Positions 49,505-58,214 of a DNA stretch of 64,000 bases are shown in pieces. Source of the DNA: Leucobacter sp042726155 (GTDB lineage Bacteria; Actinomycetota; Actinomycetes; Actinomycetales; Microbacteriaceae); NCBI RefSeq assembly GCF_042726155.1, contig NZ_JBHXHV010000003.1:372001-436000 (forward strand). Direction: 5' to 3'. A program made the translations under genes and the position numbers. The notes beneath the pieces are model-generated. The model saw only the letters and a list, made by a program, of their open reading frames with translations. It searched no databases and was not told the origin of the DNA. The stretch's first letter is position 1. Each line of letters starts with the position of its first letter.

Positions 49505-50161
49505 ATGGCCGGGATGCCACAGCTAGATTTCTCTCGCCCCGCCCTCGAGGTTGCCCCGCACGTGCTCGGCGCTCGGCTGTCAGTCGACTCCCCCGAAGGA
49601 CCCGTCACGATCCGAATCACCGAGGTCGAGGCGTATCACGGGGTCGGTGCCCCGGGCGTGCACGATGCCGGCTCCCACGCCCGAAACGGCCGCACGGATC
49701 GTAACGCCTCGATGTTCGGCCCGCCCGGCCACGCCTACGTGTACTTCAGCTACGGCATGCACTTCGCAATCAACCTCGTGTGTTCCCCCGAGGGCGCGGC
49801 CTCCGGTGTACTCGTGCGCGCGGGAGAGGTGGTCGAGGGCGCTGAGATCGCGGCAGCACGACGCACCGCACGGCGCCCCGGATCCGGCATCACCGCCCGC
49901 CAGCTCGCGCGGGGGCCCGGCAATGTCGCACAGGCACTCGGCATACGTCGCGAGACGCACGACGGCTTGAGCCTGTGGCGCGCCCCATTCGCCCTCGACC
50001 TATCGAGCGTCATCGAGCCAGACATTTCGACCGGGCCACGGGTGGGGGTTGCGGGGGTCGCCGGCGGCCCCAAGTTCCCGTGGCGATTCTGGATCACCGG
50101 AGACCCGACCGTCTCGGCGTTTCGCCCGGGACGTAGTGCTCCGACCGCTCTTCCCGAGTGA
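49505..50161 (+). CDS. mpg: 3-methyladenine DNA glycosylase (AAG/MPG family)
   Basis: 218 residues. MPG-family base-excision enzyme that removes alkylated purines. Motifs: RITEVEAYHGVGAPGVHDAG (catalytic Glu in ITEVEAY), RNGRTDRNASMFGPPGHAYV, YFSYGMHFAINLVCSPEGAA, RGPGNVAQALGI and the C-terminal RVGVAGVAGGPKFPWRFWIT. Full length for bacterial members. ATG 49505 or 49514 may be used. Monocistronic. Confidence 0.93.
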   Translation: MAGMPQLDFSRPALEVAPHVLGARLSVDSPEGPVTIRITEVEAYHGVGAPGVHDAGSHARNGRTDRNASMFGPPGHAYVYFSYGMHFAINLVCSPEGAASGVLVRAGEVVEGAEIAAARRTARRPGSGITARQLARGPGNVAQALGIRRETHDGLSLWRAPFALDLSSVIEPDISTGPRVGVAGVAGGPKFPWRFWITGDPTVSAFRPGRSAPTALPE

Positions 50162-50172
50162 CGGGCGGGTGG

Positions 50173-51165
50173 CTATGCGGTGCCGTGGCCGGTCAGCGGT
50201 TCAAGCGCCGATGCGCCGCTTTGCGGGTGGAACTTCGCAAGCCCGATGACGCCAATGATCGCGACGGCGGCCGAGGCAACGAACGCGACAATGGCCCACG
50301 TGGGAGCACCCGCCGCCTCATCGAGCACGACGATACCGATCAGTACCGCGACAATGGGGTCGATCACGGTCAGTCCCGCGACCACGAGGTCTGGCGGGCC
50401 AGACGAGTACGCGTTCTGCACGAACACCATACCCATCAGGGCGCCGAGCAGCAGCGCCGCCACGCACGCCCAGGTAAGCCATTCGAACTCCCCCTGTTGC
50501 AGCCGCCCGATGACCGACTTCGCGAACGTTGCAACAAAACCGTAGAGCACGCCCGCGCCAACGATGTAGATGAGCGCCACGCTGCGGTGCCGAAAGCCAA
50601 CGAACAATACGAGAATAATCGCGAACACCACCGCGAATGTGATCAGAATCTCGATGAGCTTCTTATCCGTGACGATCTGGTCGGATGCCGTAAACGCGGC
50701 AATGGTAACGAACACCACGATGCCGAGCACCGCCAAGCCGATTGACGACTGCACTCGTTTGCCGAGGCGCACGCCACTCACTCGCGAATTCAGGATAGAA
50801 GTGATGACGAGGCCCACCACGCCGATTGGCTGCACAATAATCAGCGGCGAAAGCGACAACGAACCGATCTGGAACGCTACGGCGAGGCCGAGAAACACAG
50901 TACCGACCACCCAAGACGGGCGACGAAACAAGCTCGCGACGTGCTTGAACGACAGCCCAGCCCCCGCGCTCTCGCCAGTGAGGCGCTCAACCTTATTCAG
51001 GCCGCGCGACTGGTATTGTGCGCCGAACGCGAGCAGCGCAGCCCCGATGAGCGCGAGCGGAATGCCGAGAAACTGCTTCGGGTCGAGTGCCGTCACCTCG
51101 TTCAGCGCATGCGAGACGCCGAGGCCCCACACGTGCCAGGCGATGTCCATCAGGCTCGGTTGCAC
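50173..51165 (-). CDS. DMT/NIPA-type membrane transporter
   Basis: 330 residues, about nine helices: LGIPLALIGAALLAFGAQYQ, PSWVVGTVFLGLAVAFQIGS, SLSPLIIVQPIGVVGLVITS, and the tail PTWAIVAFVASAAVAIIGVI. The LSP-L-x-x-VQP-x-G pattern in helix 3-4 is typical of the NIPA/DMT magnesium-transporter-like group in actinobacteria. GTG start at 51165, or ATG at 51150. Substrate unproven. Between it and gmk lie about 100 bp of non-coding DNA. Confidence 0.85.
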   Translation of the reverse strand: MQPSLMDIAWHVWGLGVSHALNEVTALDPKQFLGIPLALIGAALLAFGAQYQSRGLNKVERLTGESAGAGLSFKHVASLFRRPSWVVGTVFLGLAVAFQIGSLSLSPLIIVQPIGVVGLVITSILNSRVSGVRLGKRVQSSIGLAVLGIVVFVTIAAFTASDQIVTDKKLIEILITFAVVFAIILVLFVGFRHRSVALIYIVGAGVLYGFVATFAKSVIGRLQQGEFEWLTWACVAALLLGALMGMVFVQNAYSSGPPDLVVAGLTVIDPIVAVLIGIVVLDEAAGAPTWAIVAFVASAAVAIIGVIGLAKFHPQSGASALEPLTGHGTA

Positions 51166-51268
51166 AGCACCACACTAGCGGGTGAGCTTCCGCCAGTCCC
51201 GGCGCCAGGCCGACTTGGTACCAGGGTGCCATGCTGTCTCATCAGGAGATGTTGACGCGAGCTGCTGG

Positions 51269-52171
51269 TTACGACCCGTCGCCGCGCATCAGCTCAACGA
51301 GCCGAGCTGCCGCGCGCGGCACCTCGTCGTTGACGATGACCTCGTCAAACTCGTCTGCCGCCGCGAGCTCGACCTTGGCGGTTTTAAGACGGCGTTCGCG
51401 TTCTTCGGCGTCTTCTGTGCCGCGCCCCACGAGGCGGTCCACGAGCTCGTCCCAGCTCGGCGGAGCAAGAAAGACCAGCCGCGCTTCTGGCATGCTGGCA
51501 CGAACCTGACGCGCGCCCTGGAGATCGATCTCGAGCAGCATCAGCGCGCCGCGATCCGCGGCCTCCACGACCGGACGGCGCGGGGTGCCGTATCTGAACT
51601 TGTTGTGCACCGTCGCCCACTCGAGCAGGTCGTCAGCGGCGAGCATCCGGTCAAAGCCCTCGTCGTCGACGAAGAAGTAGTGCCGACCGTGTTCCTCACC
51701 CGGGCGCGGCGCGCGCGTTGTTGCCGAGACTGAGAGCTGCACTTCAGGGTAGTTTTCGCGAATATAGGTCGCAACCGTGCCTTTACCCACTGCCGTTGGG
51801 CCCGCGAGCACCGTGAGCGGCGGGCGCTTGCCCGCACGCACGGTTCCGGTGCGCTCACGGACGAAACTCTCGAGGCGGTCGCGTTGCAGTTTGCCGAGAC
51901 CGCCGAGTCGTTTGCGCTCTGAAATGCCGAGGTCTTCGCGCACGCGCTCCGCCTTTACCGCCCCGATCGCCGGGAACGAGAGGAGAAAATCGGTGATCCG
52001 TAGCGAGGCAGCGGCGGTTCCGGGCACGCGCGACTGTTCGAGTACACGAAAGGGTGATACCTCGCCCGAGCGCAATCGTCGCTTCAGTTCAGCGCGTGAT
52101 TGTCGTGCAGCGATTGCCGCGCGATTTGCCGCAACGCGATCCACCTCTGGCATCATCCGAGCAGTCGTCAC
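51269..52171 (-). CDS. gmk: Fusion of actinobacterial integration host factor (mIHF) and guanylate kinase
   Basis: 300 residues from a GTG with GAGGGAGC upstream. Residues 1-105 are mIHF: RAAIAARQSRAELKRRLRSG, then FPAIGAVKAERVREDLGISE and RKRLGGLGKLQRDRLESFV, including the H2TH-type DNA-binding block. Residues 118-300 are guanylate kinase: P-loop GPTAVGKGTVATYI, GMP-binding SVSATTRAPRPGEEHGRHYF and GALMLLEIDLQGARQVRASM, ending VPRAAARLVELMRG. In Streptomyces and mycobacteria mihF and gmk are separate neighbours; here they form one polypeptide with no internal stop. Last gene of the pyr operon, 53 bp after pyrF. Confidence 0.93.
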   Translation of the reverse strand: MTTARMMPEVDRVAANRAAIAARQSRAELKRRLRSGEVSPFRVLEQSRVPGTAAASLRITDFLLSFPAIGAVKAERVREDLGISERKRLGGLGKLQRDRLESFVRERTGTVRAGKRPPLTVLAGPTAVGKGTVATYIRENYPEVQLSVSATTRAPRPGEEHGRHYFFVDDEGFDRMLAADDLLEWATVHNKFRYGTPRRPVVEAADRGALMLLEIDLQGARQVRASMPEARLVFLAPPSWDELVDRLVGRGTEDAEERERRLKTAKVELAAADEFDEVIVNDEVPRAAARLVELMRGDGS

Positions 52172-52224
52172 TGTGTCGCTCCCTCGTCGTATCGCAGTGC
52201 TTCCGTTCCGCAATGTGTCTTAGC

Positions 52225-53139
52225 CTAGGCCGCTTTAACGCCCAAAGCGAAGTGAGCCGCTTCCGCGCGCTCGCGAATGCGGTCTGCGAGACCGGTTGGG
52301 CCGCCCGTCAAGATGCTTCGCGACTCGTTCGCGAGCAGCGCGTGACCGATACCACCGAAGATGCTCGAGGCATCTTCGAGCCGGGCTCCCTGGTGACCGA
52401 AGCCTGGCGCGAGTACCGGCAGGGCAGGCCCCGCAGGGCGCTCGGCGGTGTCGATCTCAAAGGCGCTGAGATCCAGTGTGGCACCCAGCACGACGCCGAC
52501 CGACCCTACTGGCCCGACAGCCCCCGCAGGCCCGATCTTGGCCGCGCCGCCAGCGCCGCCGGAGCCCGCGTGAGCCGCATTCCACGCCGCGGCATCTTCG
52601 ACCATCGCTGCTGCGACGGTGCGCCCGTCGGCACGACGCGCCTGCTGTACCTCGATCGCCTCGGGGTTCGAGGTCGCGGCAAGCACGAAAAGTCCCTTAC
52701 CACTGTGCTCCACGTGGTGCAGCGCGCCCGAGAGCGTGTCGAAGCCCTGGTAGGCAACGACCGTCATTGCGTCAGCTTCAAGCGGCGAACCAGGCGACAG
52801 CCAGGCGTCGGCGTACGCTGCGAAACTCGATCCGATGTCCCCACGCTTCACATCGGCGACCACGAGCAACCCCGCCTCGCGCGCATCGGCAAACACCCGC
52901 TCGAGTGCCGCAAACCCCGCGGAACCAAAACGCTCGAAGAATGCGATCTGCGGTTTCACGCAGGCGGCGACACCGGCAGCGGCGGCGACCACATCTCGGC
53001 CCATCCGCTCAGCACCGGCAGCGTCGTCAGCGACCCCCCAACCCGCGAGAAGCGGGCCGTGCGGGTCAATGCCGGCGCAGAGGTACCGGCCCGCGGCGAA
53101 CTCCGCCGCGAGCCGGTCTCCAAAGGCCACGTGCGTCAT
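52225..53139 (-). CDS. pyrF: Orotidine 5'-phosphate decarboxylase (class II)
   Basis: 304 residues. Last step of UMP synthesis. LCAGIDPHGPLLAGWGVAD gives the substrate Asp, and GLLVVADVKRGDIGSSFAAY is the catalytic D-x-K-x-x-D block; AMTVVAYQGFDT and PVLAPGFGHQGA follow. A Gly/Ala/Pro-rich insertion (GSGGAGGAAKIGPAGAVGPV) of about 20 residues lies before VVLGATLDL and looks like a flexible surface loop. Starts inside the carB stop (ATGA overlap). Confidence 0.95.
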   Translation of the reverse strand: MTHVAFGDRLAAEFAAGRYLCAGIDPHGPLLAGWGVADDAAGAERMGRDVVAAAAGVAACVKPQIAFFERFGSAGFAALERVFADAREAGLLVVADVKRGDIGSSFAAYADAWLSPGSPLEADAMTVVAYQGFDTLSGALHHVEHSGKGLFVLAATSNPEAIEVQQARRADGRTVAAAMVEDAAAWNAAHAGSGGAGGAAKIGPAGAVGPVGSVGVVLGATLDLSAFEIDTAERPAGPALPVLAPGFGHQGARLEDASSIFGGIGHALLANESRSILTGGPTGLADRIRERAEAAHFALGVKAA

Positions 53140-56100
53140 GCGCTCGCGAGCGCCGCGTCGCGGTCGGCCTGGTACTCCTGCAGCGACTTCACATCGAATC
53201 CACTGCGCTGAGCCGAGATCGCCCCGACGGCGGCCGAGAGCTCTGAGACGGTCGTGAAGACCGGCTTATCGGCCGCGACCGCAGCCGCACGGATCTCGTA
53301 CCCGTCAGCGCGTGCCGAGCTGCCCGACGGCGTGTTGATGATCATGTCGATCTCGCCCCGGTTGATCAGGTCGACGATCGTGTCACCGTCGGCGCCCGCG
53401 CTGTGCTTGCGCGCAACCTCGGAGGTGATGCCATTGCGAGCGAGCACGACCTGCGTGCCCTGCGTCGCGAGAATACGGTAGCCGAGCTCTTGCAGGCGGA
53501 GCGCGGGGAGCACGATCGAGCGCTTGTCGCGGTCTGCGACCGACAGGAATACGGTGCCGCTCTCGGGCAGCTCGCTTCCCGCAGCCGACTGGCTCTTCGC
53601 AAATGCCGTCGGGAAGTCCCGGTCCATGCCCATGACCTCACCCGTCGAGCGCATCTCTGGCCCGAGCAGCGAATCAACGACGAGCCCCTCGTGAGTGCGG
53701 AAGCGCTTGAACGGCAGCACGGCCTCCTTCACCGCGATCGGCGCGTCGATCGGCGCACGCGAACCGTCGCGCTCGGGCAACAGCCCCGACTCGATGAGCT
53801 CGGCAATACTCTCACCCGCCATGATCCGTGATGCGGCCTTCGCCAGCGGGATCCCGAGCGCCTTCGAAACAAACGGCACCGTGCGCGAGGCGCGGGGGTT
53901 GGCCTCGAGCACATAGAGCACGCCCTGGCCGATTGCGAACTGGACGTTCAGCAGCCCGCGCACGCCGATGCCCGCAGCGATGCCGAGTGTGGCCTCGCGC
54001 ACCTGGGCAATCTGGTCGTGCCCGAGGGTGACCGGGGGCAGGGTGCAGCTCGAATCACCCGAGTGCACGCCGGCCTCCTCGATGTGCTCCATCACGCCGC
54101 CGACATAGAGCTGTTCGCCGTCGTAGAGGGCGTCGACATCAATCTCGATGGCGTCATCCAAGAAGCGATCGACGAGCAGCGGGTGGCCGGGGCCGACGAG
54201 CGCGTGGCCCTCGATGCGACCGAAGTAACCGTGCAGCGACTCCGTGTCGTACACGATCTCCATGCCACGGCCGCCCAGCACGAATGACGGGCGGACCAGT
54301 ACGGGGTACCCGATCTCCTCGGCGACGCGAATGGCGCCCTCCTCGTCAATTGCGGTGCCGTTGCGCGGCGCAAGCAGACCGGCCTGGTCGAGGATGCGTG
54401 AGAATGCCCCGCGCTCCTCGGCGAGGTCAATTGCCTCCGGCGTGGTGCCGAGGATCGGAACACCGGCGTCCTTGAGCGGCTGCGCGAGCCCGAGCGCCGT
54501 TTGGCCGCCCAGCTGCACCACCACGCCGAGCAGCTCACCCGACGCCTGCTCAGCGTAGATGACCTCGAGCACGTCTTCGAGCGTCAGCGGCTCGAAGTAC
54601 AGGCGATCCGACGTGTCGTAGTCGGTGGAGACCGTCTCGGGATTGCAGTTGATCATGATCGTCTCGTAGCCGGCATCTGAGAGGGCGAACGAGGCGTGCA
54701 CGCACGAGTAGTCAAACTCCACGCCTTGTCCGATGCGGTTCGGGCCGGAGCCGAGAATGACGACCTTCTTGCGGTCGCTCGCGATGACCTCGGTCTCGAA
54801 GTCGTACGACGAGTAGTGGTAGGGCGTGAGCGCCGGGAACTCGCCCGCACAGGTGTCGACCGTCTTGTAGACCGGGCGCAGGCCCAGACCGTGACGGAGG
54901 CCTCGGATCTCAGACTCTGAAACACCGCGAATCGCGGCGATCTGTACGTCGGAGAAGCCGTGGTCCTTTGCCTCGCGCAGCACGTCGAGCGATAGCTGCG
55001 GCGCGCGCTTCACAGTCTCAGCAACCTCATTGATGAGCTGAATCTGATCGAGGAACCACGGGTCGATCGACGTCGACTCGAAGACCTGCTCGATCGTCGC
55101 GCCGAGCCGCAGCGCCTGCTGCACGTCGACGATGCGGCCGTCGGTCGGGCGCTTGATGGTCTCGAGAATTTCGGCGACCGGGCGCTGCTCGTCGCCCCAG
55201 TGGAACGACGAGCCGCGCTTCTCAAGCGAGCGCAGCGACTTCTGAAGTGCGGTGGTGAAGTTACGACCGATGGCCATCGCCTCGCCGACCGACTTCATGG
55301 TGGTGGTGAGCGTGTCGTCAGCGGCCGGGAACTTCTCGAACGCGAAGCGCGGAGTCTTCACGACCACGTAGTCGATCGACGGTTCGAAGCTCGCCGGCGT
55401 CTTCTGCGTGATGTCGTTCGGGATCTCGTCGAGACGGTATCCCAGCGCAAGCTTTGCCGCGATCTTCGCGATCGGGAAGCCAGTGGCCTTCGACGCGAGC
55501 GCGGACGAGCGCGAGACGCGCGGATTCATTTCGATGACGATGATGCGCCCGGTGGCCGGGTCGACCGCGTACTGAATGTTGCAGCCGCCGGTGTCGACCC
55601 CAACGCGACGAATAATGTCGATGCCGATGTCGCGGAGCTTCTGGTACTCACGATCGGTGAGCGTCAGCGCGGGAGCGACGGTGATCGAGTCTCCGGTGTG
55701 CACGCCAACTGCGTCGACGTTCTCGATGGAGCAGACAACGACCGTGTTATCGGCTGTGTCGCGCATGAGCTCAAGCTCATACTCCTTCCAACCGAGAATC
55801 GATTCTTCGAGCAGCACCTCGGTTGTCGGGCTGTAGTGCAGGCCGTCACCGGCGATGCGAACTAGATCCTCCTCGTTGTAGGCGAAGCCCGAGCCGAGGC
55901 CGCCCATCGTGAAGGAGGGGCGCACGACGAGCGGGTAGCCGAGATCCTTCGCGAATTCCTTCGCTTCTTCGAGCGTGTGCGCGATGTGCGAGCGCGCAAC
56001 CTCCGCGCCCGACTCGATCACCAGGTTCTTGAAGATCTGGCGATCCTCACCGCGCTGAATTGCCTCGACCTTCGCGCCGATGAGCTCGACACCGTGCTTC

Positions 56101-56426
56101 TCGAGGATGCCGAGGTCGTGCAGCGCGATCGCGGCGTTCAACGCCGTCTGTCCACCGAGAGTCGGCAGAATCGCGTCGGGGCGCTCCTTGATGATGATCG
56201 ACTCGATAACCTCGGGGGTGATCGGTTCGACGTAGGTCGCGTCGGCGAAATCGGGGTCGGTCATGATCGTCGCCGGGTTGGAGTTCACCAGGATGACGCG
56301 GACGCCTTCCTCGCGAAGCACGCGGCACGCCTGGGTGCCCGAGTAGTCGAACTCGCAGGCCTGACCGATGACAATCGGGCCGGAGCCAATGACGAGTACT
56401 GAATTGATGTCTGAACGCTTGGGCAT
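53136..56426 (-). CDS. carB: Carbamoyl-phosphate synthase large subunit
   Basis: 1096 residues, full length. Two ATP-grasp halves: VLVIGSGPIVIGQACEFDYS in the first and VVILGSGPNRIGQGVEFDYS in the second, each with Gly-rich loops (VVRPSFTMGGLGSGFAYNEE; LVRPSFVLGGRGMEIVYDTE). A C-terminal MGS-like allosteric domain contains KRSIVLPALRLQELGYRILA and GEIDMIINTPSG. ATG 56426 (MPKRSDINSVLVIGSG) is the family start; the frame continues upstream into carA and was trimmed. Four bp separate it from carA; four bp overlap with pyrF. Confidence 0.97.
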   Translation of the reverse strand: MPKRSDINSVLVIGSGPIVIGQACEFDYSGTQACRVLREEGVRVILVNSNPATIMTDPDFADATYVEPITPEVIESIIIKERPDAILPTLGGQTALNAAIALHDLGILEKHGVELIGAKVEAIQRGEDRQIFKNLVIESGAEVARSHIAHTLEEAKEFAKDLGYPLVVRPSFTMGGLGSGFAYNEEDLVRIAGDGLHYSPTTEVLLEESILGWKEYELELMRDTADNTVVVCSIENVDAVGVHTGDSITVAPALTLTDREYQKLRDIGIDIIRRVGVDTGGCNIQYAVDPATGRIIVIEMNPRVSRSSALASKATGFPIAKIAAKLALGYRLDEIPNDITQKTPASFEPSIDYVVVKTPRFAFEKFPAADDTLTTTMKSVGEAMAIGRNFTTALQKSLRSLEKRGSSFHWGDEQRPVAEILETIKRPTDGRIVDVQQALRLGATIEQVFESTSIDPWFLDQIQLINEVAETVKRAPQLSLDVLREAKDHGFSDVQIAAIRGVSESEIRGLRHGLGLRPVYKTVDTCAGEFPALTPYHYSSYDFETEVIASDRKKVVILGSGPNRIGQGVEFDYSCVHASFALSDAGYETIMINCNPETVSTDYDTSDRLYFEPLTLEDVLEVIYAEQASGELLGVVVQLGGQTALGLAQPLKDAGVPILGTTPEAIDLAEERGAFSRILDQAGLLAPRNGTAIDEEGAIRVAEEIGYPVLVRPSFVLGGRGMEIVYDTESLHGYFGRIEGHALVGPGHPLLVDRFLDDAIEIDVDALYDGEQLYVGGVMEHIEEAGVHSGDSSCTLPPVTLGHDQIAQVREATLGIAAGIGVRGLLNVQFAIGQGVLYVLEANPRASRTVPFVSKALGIPLAKAASRIMAGESIAELIESGLLPERDGSRAPIDAPIAVKEAVLPFKRFRTHEGLVVDSLLGPEMRSTGEVMGMDRDFPTAFAKSQSAAGSELPESGTVFLSVADRDKRSIVLPALRLQELGYRILATQGTQVVLARNGITSEVARKHSAGADGDTIVDLINRGEIDMIINTPSGSSARADGYEIRAAAVAADKPVFTTVSELSAAVGAISAQRSGFDVKSLQEYQADRDAALASA

Positions 56427-56430
56427 CGGG

Positions 56431-57675
56431 TCAGGCCTCCTGGGCGTGTGCGCCGGTCGAACGGGTGGAGCGGCTTGAAACCAGCTCGCGGAAACGGTTG
56501 AAGAGGTAGAACGCGTCGTGCGGACCAGCCGCGGCCTCGGGGTGGTACTGCACCGAGAAAGCAGGAATATCGAGGCACTCAAGGCCCTCAACGACCTGGT
56601 CGTTGAGGCTGAAGTGGCTCACCTGCACGCGGCCGAAGCCCTCGGGCGCGTCGATTTCACCCTCGATGGGCGCATCGACAGCGAACCCATGATTCTGCGC
56701 GGTGATTTCAACGCGACCGGTGCGCTTGTCGAGCACCGGCTGGTTGATGCCGCGGTGGCCGAACGGCAACTTGTAGGTGCCGAAGCCGAGCGCGCGGCCG
56801 AGCAGCTGGTTGCCGAAGCAGATACCGAAGTAGGGCACGCCGTCGCGCAGCAGTTCGCGCAGCACAAGCACCTGGTCGTCGCTCGCGGCCGGGTCGCCCG
56901 GGCCGTTTGAGTAGAAGAGCGCGTCTGGCGCAATCGCGCGGATCTCGTCGAGCGGCGTGGATGCGGGCAGCACGACGACGTCAAAGCCGTGCTCAGACAG
57001 GTACTGCACGGTCGCACGCTTGATGCCGAGATCGAGCACCGCGATCGAACCGACGCGCTCGGTAGCCTCGGCTGCGGGTACGTCGTACCTTTCAGGCGTG
57101 GTCACCAGTTCCGACAGGTTCTTCCCCGCCATTGACTGCTGGGCCTGCACGAGCGCGAGCTGCTCCTCCTCCGAGAGGTCGAAGTCGACGCCAGAGAAGA
57201 CGCCAGCGCGCATCGCGCCGGCCGAGCGGATGTGGCGCGTAATCGCACGTGTATCCACGCCCGAGATGCCGACGACGCCGTCGTTCACGAGATCTTCGTC
57301 GAGCGAGCGCTCGGCGCGGAAGTTGGATACGCGGCGTGCAGGATCCCGAACGATGAAGCCCGCAACCCAGATCTTGCGCGACTCCATATCGGTGTCGTTC
57401 GCGCCTGTGTTCCCAATGTGCGGTGCTGTCATGAGCACAATCTGCCCCGCGTACGAGGGGTCAGTCAGTGTCTCCTGGTACCCGGTCATGCCGGTGGAGA
57501 ACACGACCTCGCCGAGGGTGCGCCCGGTCGCCCCGTATGCGCGGCCCACGTATCGTCGCCCGTCTTCGAGCACCAGCACAGCACTGCCGTTCGGCACTGC
57601 TGAGGCCGGGGGCGTGGTGACGCCCTCGGGCGCCACGGCGCCGTTCGCCGCTTCTTCGGTCGTGTTCGTAGTCAC
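56431..57675 (-). CDS. carA: Carbamoyl-phosphate synthase small (glutaminase) subunit
   Basis: 414 residues from a GTG with AGGAGG 5 nt upstream. The N-terminal domain reads AVLVLEDGRRYVGRAYGATG and EVVFSTGMTGYQETLTDPSY. The class I glutamine amidotransferase has nucleophile Cys in PYFGICFGNQLLGRALG and the His/Glu pair in FSVQYHPEAAAGPHDAF. The extra N-terminal 30 residues (TTNTTEEAANGAVAPEGVTT) and the Ser/Arg tail (SSRSTRSTGAHAQEA) exceed the usual length. Overlaps the PH-like gene by 4 bp. Confidence 0.97.
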   Translation of the reverse strand: MTTNTTEEAANGAVAPEGVTTPPASAVPNGSAVLVLEDGRRYVGRAYGATGRTLGEVVFSTGMTGYQETLTDPSYAGQIVLMTAPHIGNTGANDTDMESRKIWVAGFIVRDPARRVSNFRAERSLDEDLVNDGVVGISGVDTRAITRHIRSAGAMRAGVFSGVDFDLSEEEQLALVQAQQSMAGKNLSELVTTPERYDVPAAEATERVGSIAVLDLGIKRATVQYLSEHGFDVVVLPASTPLDEIRAIAPDALFYSNGPGDPAASDDQVLVLRELLRDGVPYFGICFGNQLLGRALGFGTYKLPFGHRGINQPVLDKRTGRVEITAQNHGFAVDAPIEGEIDAPEGFGRVQVSHFSLNDQVVEGLECLDIPAFSVQYHPEAAAGPHDAFYLFNRFRELVSSRSTRSTGAHAQEA

Positions 57676-58214
57676 GCATCCTCCTGGGTGGTGTGGGAAG
57701 TGAAATGGGTCTGGTGATCCGGCGTCGCAGCCGGAAGTATCTGGGTGAGTGCGTCTTCGAAACGCAGCTGTTCTGCGGGTGACGGGAATCTGAAACTTGA
57801 TTCGATTTCTGAGCCGTCTGCAGCGCGCCACTGCAGCAGCGACAGACCGTCTCGCTCGACCGCCTTGCCGACGCGCCGGCTGGCACTACCTGCTCCGATC
57901 AAACGAGCGACCGGCAGGTGCACAGCTGGTTCGCCGGTGACCTCGATCGTCGCGCCGTCGGTGCGAATCGTGAGATCTGCGAACCCCTTAAATCGCAGGC
58001 CCGGGATCGACAACCGTTCGAGCGGCGCACCGATCGGAGTCGTCGACACGTAACTCACGCGCTCGAAGCCCGCGACCACCGCGCCGATGAGGGCGTCGCC
58101 GTGCTCGGCAAAGCCGCTGTGACGCCGCGCTCGGCTACGCCAGCCGAGCCACATGCCGAGCAGCACCAGCGCGGCGAGCGCGATCATGACGAGCGCGAAT
58201 ACGCCGCGGGTCAC
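57672..58214 (-). CDS. PH-like membrane protein of the pyr operon
   Basis: 180 residues with one N-terminal helix (GVFALVMIALAALVLLGMWL), a basic turn, and a beta-rich domain (RFKGFADLTIRTDGATIEVT, LLQWRAADGSEIESSFRFPS) ending in a helix (AEQLRFEDALTQIL), the PH-domain-like layout. Found between pyrC and carA in many actinobacteria; no activity known. Overlaps pyrC and carA by 4 bp each, so it is co-translated with the pathway enzymes; a scaffold role is speculation. Confidence 0.85.
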   Translation of the reverse strand: MTRGVFALVMIALAALVLLGMWLGWRSRARRHSGFAEHGDALIGAVVAGFERVSYVSTTPIGAPLERLSIPGLRFKGFADLTIRTDGATIEVTGEPAVHLPVARLIGAGSASRRVGKAVERDGLSLLQWRAADGSEIESSFRFPSPAEQLRFEDALTQILPAATPDHQTHFTSHTTQEDA

